Below, one piece after another: positions 21,696-32,398 of a stretch of DNA of 64,000 nucleotides. The stretch is from Reticulitermes speratus (taxonomy: Eukaryota; Arthropoda; Insecta; Blattodea; Rhinotermitidae). The stretch's first letter is position 1. Every line of letters starts with the position of its first letter. The translations under genes and the position numbers were made by a program. Under the pieces are notes generated by a model, which saw only the letters and a program-made list of their open reading frames with translations, made no database searches and was not told the DNA's origin. The stretch is from contig JAJKFL010000237.1 of the NCBI GenBank assembly GCA_021186555.1, positions 5,662,558 to 5,726,557 on the forward strand, written 5' to 3'.

Positions 21696-22664
21696 AAACT
21701 ATACACAATTACAAAACAAAATACATACAGTAAATACAAGTACACACATTAGAACACCGTACACACATAACAAAAACATCCACACCTTACAAAAACATCC
21801 ACTCCTTACAAAAGCATCCACACCTTACAAAAACATCCATACCTTACAAATACATCCACACCTTACAAAAACACCCATACCAAAACAAAATACATACAGT
21901 AAATACAAGTACACATATTAGAACACCGTACACACCTTACAAAAACACCCATACACATACAAAACAAAATACATACAGTAAAAATATGATTTTCCTTTTA
22001 TCAGCGAGCGCCCTGCATGCTGTTTCAAATGTAACCACGTGTTCCAGTGAGAACCCTGTTCACTGCAGGTGTGTCTCGCACACTACTAGACGAGAGCATG
22101 GCAGAAACTGGAAGTATAAAGTGCAGGTCTAACAAACCCATCCAGGCTTATTTTAACGCAACTGTTAATAATAATACTTCTTTAAAAAAAATGAAAAATT
22201 CCGTTCAAATGCTAAACCGGACGGGAACGCCGAGACAACAGGCGTAAACAGGCACTGTCCCGGGCAAACCGGGACGCATGGTCAACCTACTTTTGAAGAC
22301 ATATGAAAGTAGGATGTTTACTTTTGGTTTCGTATTCCTGCTATATATTTTATATAACTTTTATATATATAACCACGAACTTGGCGCTCTTTGCACCCAC
22401 GCCCTGTGCTGGAGCACATCATCGATGTTGCACGAAAATCTATGTTGTGAACATATTTATTTGTTTATAAATGTACACGATGTTTTCGTCAAAGATTTTC
22501 CCCATTCTGTCTTTGAAAACAGACAAGATGTGGAATATTGTTTGGTCAAATTCCAGTTATGTGCCATGGATACCAAGACAACAGTTCTGTTGTCTGTTCT
22601 TGTGTAGGATTGATCGAGATTCAGCCACAATCCTGTTGTTATTTTCATGTACATTTTACAAATA

Positions 22665-22758
22665 CAGCCTGTCTCAAATTCATTGTCACCCCATTATCAC
22701 TGACAAGTAATTCAGGAACGGTTTGAATGTGTTACATGTAAATTGACTTGAGACAGGC
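22665..22758. mobile_element. short TIR element (candidate mariner-type MITE)
   Basis: CAGCCTGTCTCAAATTCATT at the left mirrors TTGACTTGAGACAGGC at the right, with TA at both borders. It is about 94 bp and noncoding; the resemblance to mariner termini is loose. Confidence 0.5.
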
Positions 22759-22924
22759 TATGATATGTAACAGAGTACAACACGTCCTTGTTTTACGCCC
22801 TAGTTGTTTTCAGGAAAAAGCGGACGTAAAATAAAAAAGTCGTAAATGAAAATGATATTCCCGTGAGAAATAATGGAATTGGTAGGGTTTAGCGTAACAG
22901 AGCGCAGCCAGCTTAAGGGAGTTA

Positions 22925-23162
22925 AACAGAAAATGAGAAGGCGTAAATTAATAAGCGGTTTATATTGGTTTGTATTGAAGGAAAGTTAGAAGGAAGGATA
23001 CAAATGACGGGAAGACGAGGGAGAAGACGTAAGCAGCTACTGGATGACCTCAAGGAAAAGAGAAGATACTGAAATTGAAAGAGGAAGCACAAGATCACAC
23101 TGTATGGAGAACTCGCTTTGGAAGGGGCTACGGACCTGTCGTAAGACAGACTGCAGAATGAA
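22925..23162 (+). pseudogene. LINE ORF C-terminal remnant
   Basis: In shifting frames it encodes TGRRGRRRKQLLDDLKEKR and, after a frame change, RTRFGRGYGPVVRQTAE followed by a stop. The same tail occurs in one open frame at 60203-60421. I know this basic tail (GRRGRxRKQLLDxLKEKR, TRFGxGxGPVVRQT) as a widespread C-terminus of arthropod non-LTR retrotransposon proteins. This copy lost or gained bases near KEKR (GAAGATACTGAAATTGAAAG against GAGGATACTGGAAATTGAAA). The clade is not assignable from the tail alone. Confidence 0.65.
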
Positions 23163-23390
23163 TGAATTGGCAAGGAGCGTTAAAGCAAAAATGCGTAAAA
23201 CAAGAGCTACGTGTATCAATGTTATCGCTGTCTTTAGCACGGCAATTGTTATTAGACGCCCTGGCGGATGCAGGCTTTGTTTGTGATACAGCTGCCATGC
23301 TCGGGAGGACGATAAAAGGGACTCCCTGTAAACTTCAATTCTTTAACCAACAAATGCACCTTTTATTCTCTCACTTCTATCCACCCTACA

Positions 23391-23425
23391 TATGTTTCGA
23401 TCATATTTTGGTCATCATCAGGGGT
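23391..23425 (-). ncRNA. hammerhead ribozyme in the left arm, near-intact
   Basis: The minus strand reads ACCCCTGATGATGACCAAAA, then TATGATCGAAACATATGTAG. CTGATGA, GAAA and the palindromic stem III ACATATGT are all present, and stem I ACCC/GGGT is kept. Stem II has one mismatch (GACC against GATC), which the mirror copy at 23.99 kb does not have. Confidence 0.7.
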
Positions 23426-23432
23426 ATACCGA

Positions 23433-23435
<3 letters not shown>

Positions 23436-23463
<28 letters not shown>

Positions 23464-23845
23464 TACTGCAATTGGGGTTTTCACCCGGTGGCAGTATGTT
23501 TTTCACCCGTGGCAGTAGTTTTCACCCGTGGCAGTTTTTCACCCGGTGGCAGTAGTTTTCACCCGGTGGCAGTAGTTTTCACCCGGTTTTGTGGCAGTAG
23601 TTTTTCACCCGGTGGCAGTAGTTTTCACCCGGTGGCAGTAGTTTTCACCCGATGGGCAGTAGTTTTCACCCGGTGGCAGTAGTTTTCACCCGTGGCAGTA
23701 GTTTTCACCCGGTGGCAGTAGTTTTCACCCTGGTGGCAGTAGTTTTCACCCGATGGCAGTAGTTTTCACCCGTGGCAGTAGTTTTCACCCGGTGGCAGTA
23801 GTTTTTACCCGGTGGCAGTAGTTTTTATACCCGGTGGCAGTATAG
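23436..23845 (-). mobile_element. LINE 3' end with 20-bp tandem array (minus strand)
   Basis: An ATT microsatellite and ACTGCAATTGGGGTTTTCAC open a run of about 18 units of GTTTTCACCCGGTGGCAGTA to about 23843. This is the same LINE terminus as at 4.3 and 21.1 kb, but here only its outermost 20 bp were amplified. The insertion split the arm of the ribozyme palindrome at CCGATA/TAGTC. Confidence 0.75.
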
Positions 23846-23983
23846 TCACTTCACTGTTCACACATTCATTAGGTATTAACGTGTAAAATTATACTGTTTA
23901 CATAATTGGCAGTCACCAACAAACATAATGTTCCACGTTAATACCTAATGAATGAGTGAACAGTGAAGTGACTATATCGGTAT

Positions 23984-24026
23984 ACCCCTGATGATGACCA
24001 AAATACGGTCGAAACATATGTAGGGT
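23984..24026 (+). ncRNA. hammerhead ribozyme in the right arm, core intact
   Basis: ACCC (stem I 5'), CTGATGA, an extra U, stem II GACC/GGTC, GAAA, palindromic stem III ACATATGT, A at 24022 as the cleavage-site nucleotide, then GGGT closing stem I. Outside it TATA and GGATA can pair beyond a two-base bulge. This is among the best-preserved copies in the window. Confidence 0.82.
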
Positions 24027-24424
24027 GGATAGAAGTGAGAAAATAAAAGATGCATTCGTTGGTTAAAGAATTGAAGCTTGTAGATAAGATGCACGGTGAA
24101 CATAACATAAAAAATGGGACACCCTGTATTTCTATTGCATGCTTCAGAAGAGTGAAAAAGGCGAAGTGAAAGAAGCACAAACAACCTCACACACACAGGC
24201 CCTTGTTGGGCAGAGTAGTGATCCAGCTGTCGCTTGTTCTGACTTCTTTGTAAAGCCTGCATGAGTGAGGATCGGCTTTAAACACATGAACAATTTTAAC
24301 TAACTAACGACGCAAGTAACCAGCTCCGTGTATGTAACTAAACTGATCAGTATTAGATCTGTTATGTCGAAATATGCACACACGATCAACAGTATTTTCT
24401 TCAAAATGTGGAGTTTTTTTTTTT

Positions 24425-24590
24425 AATTTATTGAAGGGCGCCGCAGCAGATGCTACGGACACACCGCAGCCTTAAGGCTTCTTATGCAACACTGTGATGA
24501 AGATGACATTTTTTCTGCTTTTCCATTTATTGGAGCACCAGTGGAATGAAACTGACAGGGGAAAACAGAAGTGTAGTGTAGATAGATGTA
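24425..24590 (-). mobile_element. tRNA-derived SINE, type 3, 5'-truncated (minus strand)
   Basis: The reverse strand reads TTCCCCTGTCAGTTTCATTC, then CACTGGTGCTCC, CTTAAGGCTGCGGTGTGTCC, GCTGCGGCGCCCTTCA and a long A tail. It matches the full copy at 26598-26881 but lacks the tRNA head. Confidence 0.8.
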
Positions 24591-24704
24591 GGTTATACTG
24601 TAATATTAGATGTAGGGTACTTAGGGGCTCCTGTGTTTGAGCAGTTTGTAGGTTTTGAAATGTAATAATCAGGTTATGTGCTGATTAGATGATGAGACCA
24701 TTGA

Positions 24705-24954
24705 AAGAAATATGCGCTGTTCTGGGATTTTACGCAACGTAGAATTGTAGTTACTGAACGACGTTTCGGCACAACCTATCGGTTTCATCTTCAAGTGTCA
24801 AGCACTCATTCTTGTTGGACTGCTTGACCCTTGAATTTGGGACCGATAGGTTGTTCCGAAACGTCGGTAATAAACTACCATTCTACGCTGCGTAAAGTAC
24901 CAAAAGAGCGCAGAACTCATTTACACCGCTGCTGAAGCCTGAAATCACACATAC
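24705..24954. mobile_element. family A palindromic hammerhead element
   Basis: The left arm (GCGCTGTTCTGGGATTTTAC) is mirrored near 24885-24920. The right extension reads GCTGCTGAAGCCTGAAATCA, the reverse of the TGATTTCAGGCTTCCGCC end seen at 13.25 and 30.09 kb. Hammerhead-like blocks flank a short centre: minus strand at about 24768-24802 and plus strand at about 24826-24868 (GGGACC, GTTCCGAAACGTCGG). Both have eroded catalytic boxes. ACCATTGAAAGA and TACATTGAAGGT at the borders may be a decayed target duplication. Confidence 0.7.
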
Positions 24955-25035
24955 ATTGAAGGTAGCTTGGGGTTTTTTTTTTTTGTAATCTTGAACGGAG
25001 ATTAATCCATCCAAGTATTTTTTTTGTATTCTGTA

Positions 25036-25075
25036 TTACCTGACGATGGACTATTCCGGCCGAAACATGTTGTAA
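25036..25075 (+). ncRNA. hammerhead ribozyme, core intact
   Basis: TTAC (stem I 5'), CTGACGA, an extra U, stem II GGAC against GGCC with one mismatch, GAAA, stem III ACATGT, T at 25071 as H17, then GTAA closing stem I. It is a single-arm copy with no mirror. It is followed by an AATAAA-like AATAATATGT and TATAATAAACA, as expected near a retroelement end. Confidence 0.78.
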
Positions 25076-25578
25076 CCAAATAATATGTATATAATAAACA
25101 TTTCTATTTGTGATAGACGTTCTCTATTCTATCAGCGTTGGGTAGGTTTCATAAGGAGTTGATAATGGGGAAAGCCTGGACACCTACACAGACTAGCCGG
25201 TCGCGTTCAGAAACAGATACTCCAATGTCACTGCATATTCCAGATCTCCTGATTGGAAGTTTCCAGCGGACATTCTCATTCTTTTACTTGTTTTATGAAA
25301 TTGTGCGTAGGTTCTCCCTGAAAAGTGATCGCATTTCCTTTTACTGCGTGATGGACGTAAAGCCTGTGAATGGTATTTTGTATTTCCTTCAGAATATCCT
25401 ACTGACGCCTAAAAGCTGACAGTGACGCGCTGCGTTGCTTTTCCTTCAGAAAACAAGACCAAAATGTCTTACGATGTTGCACCGTGTTCTCGTTTTTATC
25501 TTAAAGATGTGTCTTCGAGGTTTTCAGCATTCAGAGGGCTTAATAACTTGCAGTAATTCTTATCAGGGTCTTTTAAAG

Positions 25579-25857
25579 CAGCGGTCGCCAACCATTCGGA
25601 CCTCACGGACCACTAAAGTCACAATTTTGAATCCCGCGGACCACTAACATGAATTTTTTTTTAAGAAAGTACAAACATCTATAAAATAATGATCATAAAA
25701 GTTCCATTTTATTAATATGAATATATATGATATATATGAATATAATGAAACAGTATAATAAACATAAAAATTGCAAATAATGTCCAAATTTCTCAGGACC
25801 ACCAACATTTTCTCGCGGACCATCAGTGGTCCGGGGACCACCGGTTGGCGACCGCTG
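25579..25857. mobile_element. hAT-type MITE, 279 bp
   Basis: The terminal inverted repeats CAGCGGTCGCCAACC and GGTTGGCGACCGCTG are perfect. The 8-bp target duplication TTTTAAAG at 25571-25578 and 25858-25865 is perfect too. CAGNGGT ends with 8-bp duplications are diagnostic for the hAT superfamily. The interior is noncoding (repeated GCGGACCACTA and GGACCATCAGTGGTCC), so it depends on a transposase supplied elsewhere. Confidence 0.93.
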
Positions 25858-25984
25858 TTTTAAAGCATGCTTTATACGTTTAGCATGCTTTATACGTTTA
25901 GCATACTTACTATAACCTCTCTTCCAATAGAAGATGAAGGTAAGGTTCACGCTGTAAGATGCCATGAAGTTACAGAGGTGGAGG

Positions 25985-26220
25985 AGAAGTATAGCTCTGC
26001 TCTTCTTTAACCTCGGCGCTAGATGGAGGTTGGGTGGTTAAAGCCACGCTCCGGCCACTTTACGCCGCGAAAAGAGATCCGGCATCCATAGTACAAGAGA
26101 CTGGGTGGGCCCCAGAGCAGGTATGGACGGGTGCGAAAAATGTAGCCCTTACCGGGATTCGATGCTCCGACCCTCCAACCTATAGTGAGTCGCTATACCG
26201 ACTACGCTATCCCGGCCCAC
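25985..26220 (-). mobile_element. tRNA-derived SINE, type 2 (minus strand)
   Basis: The reverse strand begins GGGCCGGGATAGCGTAGTCG (A-box region), then GCATCGAATCCCGGTAAGGG (B box). The family body with GGGGCCCACCCAGTCTC and TTAACCACCCAACCTCCATC follows. Best-preserved with the copy at 49.36 kb. Confidence 0.85.
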
Positions 26221-26597
26221 AATATCTCTTCCAATTACCTATCAAAATTCAGTACCAAAAATTTAGTTTTTATTAAGTGAAAAATTGTTAAGTATTCATT
26301 CCCTGTTGATGTCTTGTTGTGATTTAACATTAGTGATATGGTTATCATGAAAATGTCGTTTAGCTCTTTCAAATTTTACCTTGGTTTTTGCTGTGTCCTT
26401 GCTAGCTCTTTTATTCTTACCTGATATCGCTGTGTGTAGAATAGCCCTTTGAACACTTACGTGAGTCTAACTACGCGGTTTATCTCATCAATAACCCATT
26501 CGAGATTGTCATTTGAACACTTACGTGAATATAAGGTCCCTAGCACAATACATGCAACAGAAGGTAAACAATCTACGAAGTATCAACCAAAGGGCCG

Positions 26598-26881
26598 TGC
26601 CATGGCTCAGGCGGTTAGTCGCCGGCCTCTCACCACGGAGACCCGGGTTCGATCCCAGGTCAAGTCCATGTGAGATTTGTGGTGGACAAAGTGGCACTGG
26701 GACAGGATTTTTCTCCGAGTTGTCGGTTTTCCCCTGTCAATTTCATTCCACTGGTGCTCCATTACTTGTAAAACTTGGTAAAAAAAACTGCTCATCTTCA
26801 TCATAGGGTTGCACAATAAGCCTTAAGGCTGCGGTGCGTCCGTAGCATCAGCTGCGGGGCCCTTCACCACACAAAAAAAAA
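26598..26881 (+). mobile_element. tRNA-derived SINE, type 3, full length
   Basis: The head GCCATGGCTCAGGCGGTTAG (A box TGGCTCAGGCGG) is followed by GACCCGGGTTCGATCCCAGG (B box). The body GTGGTGGACAAAGTGGCACT and TTTTTCTCCGAG lead to the 3' part CTTAAGGCTGCGGTGCGTCC, GCGGGGCCCTTCACCACA and an A tail. A short open frame here is a by-product. Confidence 0.9.
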
Positions 26882-27199
26882 AATCAACCAAAATCTTTTC
26901 CTCTCAATTGCATCGTAATAGGAATCTCTATTCATATCGGCGAGGTACTGTCAGAACAAGCTCTTCAAGACGCCTTGATTTACGGACGTTACTTGGATAA
27001 GTTTTATTGGAAAGCAATGCGATGTTTTGTGTCGACACAGCGGAGACTAAGACAAATAGCAGCGGTACGAGTAAATGCACGTAGCGGACTTCTATCGAAA
27101 CAGTCTTATTTTGCCCTCCCTTTGTTTCGGTTTGATGGGATGAAGGAAGTGTTTAAACGTTACCTAACGAAGGAAAAACAACGTAGGGAAGCTGTCTGC

Positions 27200-27217
27200 G
27201 GGGGGGGGGGGGGGGGG
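27200..27217. repeat. 18-base G run
   Basis: An uninterrupted run of G. It could form a quadruplex, or its length could be a base-calling artefact. Confidence 0.85.
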
Positions 27218-27399
27218 TTGCTTTTGCCAAATTGCGACGTATTTACAGACCACTAAATGAAGCGGTAAATGATAATGTGTGGAAGGAGACAGGCGATGAA
27301 TTGAAATCTCCTGGTGAATTATACGTTAATATGTGTATAAATGAGGCAAACTGAAGAGGTAAATGTGAAGTTCTTATGTATATTATGAAGGCCTATATA

Positions 27400-27652
27400 A
27401 GTATAAAGTTTTGGCTCCACTACTTCTTGCTGTCAAAAAGCTAGACGATGGTGAGTGGTCAGCTTCACGCCCTCGCCGCTTTATACTCGGGAAAATAGCT
27501 CACGGCGCCCATTGAATAGAGGTCTGAATGGGCCCCACAGCTGGTCTGAGACTTTTTGAGAAGAGAAAAAATAGGCCTATCTTTCCTCTGACGGGAATCG
27601 AATCCTGGATTTTCACCCCAAGAATAATCACTGTAGAGACCACCCCATTTAA
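27400..27652 (-). mobile_element. tRNA-derived SINE, type 2, diverged (minus strand)
   Basis: Shares GGGCCCCACAGCTGGTCTGA and GACGGGAATCGAATCCTGGA (reverse B box) with the other type 2 copies; the A-box side near 27640 is decayed. Confidence 0.7.
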
Positions 27653-28139
27653 TCGGTAATTATTATTACTTGTTTGAGAAAAGATATATAATTCTAGATT
27701 TATTTTCATATGGAAAATTTATAAAATATCTAATACCAGACATGGCTGAGATATCTGATGGTTGTGGGTGAGTAGATACTGTATTATTATTAGCGTTACT
27801 AACTTTATATTGTTAGTTAAAATATGAATTATTTTTCAACCGAAAAGTTTCATAATTTTACAACAACTGGACTCATTTGAACGATAATTAAGGGAATGTT
27901 AATTGTTTCAACGATGACAGCCTGTGGCGGAAGGAACTGTTAACAAGATATTTCTCAATATTAATTGAATTTCTTATTATCACATATTAAGTCGTAAAAT
28001 CATCTAGTAATTTATTCTCTTCGCTTGAAGTCGAAACAGCTCGTGCCATTATGCAACAGCAACACAAAATTCCATTGCATTTTCTCGTTTTTTGCCGTTC
28101 GGATCTGTGTTTTTTGCTCTGGCCTTAACTGTACCAAGT

Positions 28140-28965
28140 TAGCTCTTTTAACACTTACCTGATTTTCTCTTATGTCCGGGTTAGACCTTTCAACACTTAC
28201 TTGGCTCTATATGTGTCCGGTTAGTACTTTTAACACGTACCTGTCACTGTCTGTGTTGGGATAGACTTTTGACACTTATATGTCTCTATCTGAGTAAGGG
28301 TTAGCTATTTTAACACTTATGTACCTCTATCTATGTCCCTGTTAGCTCTTGTAACACTTACCTGTCTCTATGAGTCAGGTTAGCTTGTAACACTTACTCT
28401 CCTATGTATGTCCAGGTTAGCTCTTGTAACACTTACCTGTCTCTATGTATGTCCAGGTTTGCTCTTGTAACACTTACCTGTCTCTATGTATGTCCAGGTT
28501 AGCTCTTGTAACATTACGTGTCTCTATGTATGTCCAGGTTAGCTCTTGTAACACTTACCTGTCTCTATGTATGTCCAGGTTAGCTCTTGTAACACTTACC
28601 TCTCTCTATATATGTCCAGTTAGCTCTTGTAACACTTACCTGTCTCTATGTGTGTCCAGGTTAGCTCTTGTAACACTTACCTGTCTCTATGTATGTCCAG
28701 GTTAGCTCTTGTAACACTTACCTGTCTCTATGTATGTCCAGGTTAGCTCTTGTAACACTTACCTGTCCCTGTATGTGCTCGGGTTAACCTTTTAATGCTT
28801 AACCACCTTTCTGCATGTCTGGGTTATCCGTTTTAACACTTACCTGGCTCTATCTGTGTCCAAGTTAGTTAATTCAACACTTATCTCTCTCTGTCTCTGT
28901 TCGGTTTAAGTCTTTCGACACTTACCTGGCTCCAACTTTTTCCATGTTTGCCTTTGAAAACTTCC
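28140..28965 (+). repeat. 41-bp tandem array, about 20 copies
   Basis: The unit contains GGTTAGCTCTTGTAACACTT and ACCTGTCTCTATGTATGTCC. The central copies (about 28380-28760) are nearly identical while both edges are strongly diverged. That pattern is expected when unequal exchange homogenises the middle. The open frame at 28445-28705 is a by-product. Confidence 0.93.
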
Positions 28966-29479
28966 CGCTCTGTGACAGCCTAACTACCAACACAATTATA
29001 AGATTAATCAGTTTGTAACATCCTTGGTACTCTCAAATATCAATGTCAAACTGTTTCCTATATATGCAATTAAGTCTTTATTTGTAGACTTATGTTGATT
29101 TACAATGAAGAGCTTTGAGAATCACAATACTTGGAAGGAGGACTTGGTTGTGACAAGCATGTGGACAAACCTGAACATCTATTAGCTCAACATGACCATA
29201 CTTATTTTATTTCTTTATGGTTTGTGTAAAGAAGCTGCAGTAGGAATAAAAATTAAGATGATTACTGAATTTTAGAAAACATGGAGTGGAAGGGTCGTGT
29301 TTAATTTGAGGTAACATCACGAAACTTTTCAGAAGGGACTGAGGAAACTCCGAAAAAAATATCGGAGTCAGTGTAGCCTGCCTCAGGCCTGCGGATTTGA
29401 AACAGGTAGCTCCCATAAAAGTCAAGTGTTTTACTGCATTCGATTGATAAGGTCTGTGGCTTAACAGCAGTAACTACTT

Positions 29480-29715
29480 GGTTTCAGGCTCCCGCCACCG
29501 TGCAAACGAAGTCTTTGTTCTTCTGGGATTTGCGCGGCCTTGATAGTAACCGAAGTTTCGGGACAGCCTATTGGTCCCATCTTCAAGGGTCAAGCAGTCC
29601 AAGACTAAAACTCTTTGATCCTTGAAGGTGGAACCGATAAGCTATCCCGAAACTTCGGTAACTATCAACCAACACTACGCAATACTCCAGAAGCCAAAGA
29701 ACTCAGCTACCAACT
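29480..29715. mobile_element. family A palindromic hammerhead element
   Basis: The left extension GGTTTCAGGCTCCCGCCACC leads to mirrored arms around CTTTGTTCTTCTGGGATTTG and its reverse near 29685. Hammerhead-like blocks sit at about 29545-29590 (minus) and 29625-29665 (plus). The GAAACTTCGG version changes the stem III palindrome ACGT, and the catalytic box reads TTGAAGA or TTGAAGG. A target duplication is not clear. Confidence 0.7.
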
Positions 29716-30091
29716 AATACATTATTGGCTTAACAACTGTTAACTAACGACATCTATGGAGCAGAGTCCTTCTTGGGAATGTAAGAGATCATTACAGAAG
29801 TAATTAAGACAATTTTACGGAACGCACAACTTCTTTGCCGTTTTCAAAACAGCCTACCAATTGTCCATACCCCGATCTAGACTAATTTATTCCACCCCTT
29901 TCGACCACCTTTCTTTAAAACCCACTGCAATATTATCTTTTCTTCTACGTTTAGGTCTACTGACTGGTCTTTTTCCTCCTATCCGACTTCCCCACCAAAT
30001 CACCTTCTACCTCTCACGTGTCAAATTCCCCGCCCACATAATTATATTTGCTTGGATCATCCGAACAATATTTGAATACGATTACATTTGA

Positions 30092-30316
30092 GTGATTTCA
30101 GGCTTCCGCCGTGATGTAGATGAGATCTGAGCTCTTCTGGGATCTTGCGCAGCGTTGAGTGGTATTTCTGTACCGACGTTTCGGGAAACCTATCGGTCCC
30201 ACCAAGAAGTCCGGACTTCTTGACCCTTGAAGATGAGACTCATAGGTTGTCCCGAAACGTAGGTACAGATGTACTACACAACGCTGCTTAATATTCCAGA
30301 AGAACGCAGATCTCAA
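30092..30316. mobile_element. family A palindromic hammerhead element
   Basis: Starts GTGATTTCAGGCTTCCGCCG and has mirrored arms with the blocks GACGTTTCGGGAAACC (minus) and GATGAGACTCATAGGTTGTC, CCGAAACGTAGG (plus). GATTACATTTGA (30080-30091) and GATTTCATTTCA (30317-30328) are probably a 12-bp target duplication with two mismatches. Confidence 0.78.
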
Positions 30317-31059
30317 GATTTCATTTCACGAAGACCTGTATTATAAAATTTGTTCCACCCCCTGTTACCTCGTCCCACTTAGGCCCAAACATCTTCCTCA
30401 GCACCCTATTCTCCAACACCCTCAGCCTATTCCTCCCTCAATATGAGAGACGAAGTTTCACACCAATATAAAACACCAGGTAAAATTATACTTCTGTATA
30501 TTTTAACCTGTATATTCTAATAAAGCATAAGTGGAAGACGGAATATTCTGTACCGAATGATATCGGAAATTCCCTGACTTTATTGTTCCTTAATTTCTTC
30601 TTGCAGGCTGTTGCTTAGTAATTACTCCCTCAATTTTTTCTTCTTCTACTTCAAAGTTTCAAATTAGTGTAAAAAGTTTTCTGATTATCACGACCAGTAA
30701 TATTCTTCAGACTGTCTCTTTGTCTCGCCCCTGGCCAGAATATCCAACAGCGTCTGCGTTGCCTGAAGCACGTCAGACATTTTGCTGTCCGGTAAAAAGC
30801 ATAAAACCATCCACTCTCATCTTCTGCGGTAAGTATAGGCCCCATTGTTTGTTTGCACGACCAAAACATCGCATCCACACCAGTTCTGTGTCTGTCTTAA
30901 TGCGTTGATATTATCAAATACAGCATTACACGAAATGTTTGGGCAATATATGAAGCTTTGGAGAGGATGTCCTGTAGTGTCATGTAACTATAGGTAACAA
31001 GTAGTCAGTCCCAACACAAAATGTTATTCATCATCGTCATCATCATGAACGTAAACAGA

Positions 31060-31475
31060 TGTCTGACACCTGGGTCCTGTCCTGTGAAATCTCAATCTTG
31101 AAGATGCTGCTGCTCTCTCCATTTGTTTTTGATCGATCTATATTGCTTTTGCCTTTTGGTTTGTAGCCAGTGCCATCCTGGGTATTCGTGAGTGTTCCAT
31201 TTTTTAACATGTTGTAGTCAATACTGTGTGTAGCTCTGAATTCCATCTACTGTGTGTTCTACTTGTAGTTTTTCTCGAATTGTTGCATTCCTTTGATGGT
31301 CTGAACTTTTCAGTCGTAAAGGTGATCTCAGAAGTTTCATTTGTGCTGTTTTAATTTTTGACATCCTTTTTTTTATTTAAAACCCAGACTTCACTGTCAT
31401 ATTTCAATGCTGCTTTGGATGTAATATTGTAAAGTCGTAATTTGGTGCTTGGGAGCTTATTTCTACGAAAATGTC
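31060..31475 (-). pseudogene. LINE ORF C-terminal remnant (minus strand)
   Basis: In shifting frames the minus strand reads KAALKYDSEVWVLNKK, then SDHQRNATIREKLQVEHTVD, then WNTHEYPG and TKRQKQYRSIKNKWRE. I recognise KYDSEVW, ATIREKLQVEH.VD and the basic GK.IGR.K.KW-like ending as the conserved post-reverse-transcriptase tail of an RTE/CFDP2-like LINE (family assignment from memory). Several frame changes and a stop make it nonfunctional. No reverse transcriptase core precedes it. Confidence 0.65.
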
Positions 31476-31479
31476 TTTA

Positions 31480-31620
31480 CAGCATTTTTTTTGTAATTAA
31501 AATTTGTATGACCTACATGAAGTATCTATATGTTTCAGCCCATAACAGGGTTATCCTCAGGCAAGACTGATACAAAATATGCAAATGAAGGTAATATTGA
31601 AATATTAAATCCTTATACAC
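31480..31620 (-). mobile_element. family C hammerhead arm (minus strand)
   Basis: The minus strand has CTGAGGATAACCC, loop, GGGCTGAAACATATAGATAC. Core box and GAAAC are kept, but stem III is no longer a perfect palindrome. It is the mirror partner of 32700-32860. The material between the two arms is later insertions and the original centre of the palindrome. Confidence 0.65.
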
Positions 31621-32022
31621 AGCACAACTTTCATTAACTACAGACTTCTCTTCTAATTCTAAATTTTGCAACAATCATTATTAGGAAGAATTCTTGTATA
31701 GAATTTCGAATTTCACACGAAATGACATCTTGGAACAATCCAAGTTCACCGTGCTTACTTACCTTCCTATATTGTCGTTGAATGAGACTATAATACTCCA
31801 ACTTCACTTTATATTCACCGTGCATCTTTGTATAAATGATTATTTCCACCAACAAATGCACCAGGACAAAGTTTGTCACTGTTTTCTTTATTGAAAGAGT
31901 GCCCCAATACGTATTTAACAGACCAAGCAGACATGAAGGAAGGAGGTCCTACCTAGCAGCAAAACACACACAGGTATGTCCACACTCAACTTGAAATCTG
32001 ATGAAATCACATATACACAATA

Positions 32023-32100
32023 CAGGGCATACACAAAAGAATGGTGCGGTTTTAATAGTGTTCACTATTAAAACCGCACCATTATTTTGTGTATGCCCTG
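32023..32100. mobile_element. 78-bp hairpin MITE on TA, copy 1
   Basis: Starts CAGGGCATACACAAAAGAAT and ends with its mirror, folding over nearly its whole length. TA lies on both sides (32021-32022 and 32101-32102). The TA target and CAGGG end fit the Tc1/mariner superfamily. Confidence 0.78.
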
Positions 32101-32398
32101 TATAATTAACAGCAGCTGTCATGACCCTAATTATATGAATATTTTAACAGATAACTGGAATACACACCGGAAAATAGGACCACGCTGCAATTAATTAATT
32201 AATTAATTAATTAATAATATACTACAGCAAGTAGTTTATATATTCCAATTGATTTTACTGTTAATTTTAATAACTTTTAACAACTTTAAAATACCATTAA
32301 TTATACAAAATTTTATGTAATGGTAACAACAAACATTGACTCACTGTTATGACGTAAACTTGAGTATTGGTCTATGTAACAGCTCACTTTAAAAAAAA

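Larger units (their letters stand above)
21068..21985 (-). mobile_element. LINE 3' end (minus strand), same family as 4251-4960
   Basis: Starts with an ATT microsatellite (21068-21108), then ACTGCAATTGGGTTTTCACC and CGGTGGCAGTAGTCCTTACA, the reversed terminus of the 4.3-kb copy, here with one unit instead of eleven. It is interrupted at 21222 by a family B ribozyme element and resumes at 21708 (ATTACAAAACAAAATACATA). An 18-bp tandem patch with CATCCACACCTTAC lies at about 21775-21880. Confidence 0.7.
20687..22289. mobile_element. non-autonomous DNA transposon with TAGGGTGACCAT termini
   Basis: The left end TAGGGTGACCATACAATTTA and the right end ending GGGACGCATGGTCAACCTA are inverted repeats, with AAACCGGGAC-type sequence just inside the right end. 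Similar TIRs occur on DNA transposons in many animals; I cannot fix the superfamily and see no clear target duplication. Most of its length is later insertions: the LINE 3' end at 21068-21985 and the family B element inside that. The 22047-22247 frame near the right end may be transposon-derived, but I do not recognise it. Confidence 0.6.
23331..24115. mobile_element. family B palindromic hammerhead element, interrupted by a LINE end
   Basis: Long arms mirror each other: 23331-23435 plus 23846-23882 against 23932-24085, for example CCAACAAATGCACC near 23347 and its diverged mirror GATGCATTCGTTGG near 24050. The right extension reads GATGCACGGTGAACATAACA. Flanking GGGACTCCCTGTA (23318-23330) and GGGACACCCTGTA (24116-24128) form a 13-bp target duplication with one mismatch. 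A LINE 3' fragment (23436-23845) splits the left arm. Confidence 0.85.
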
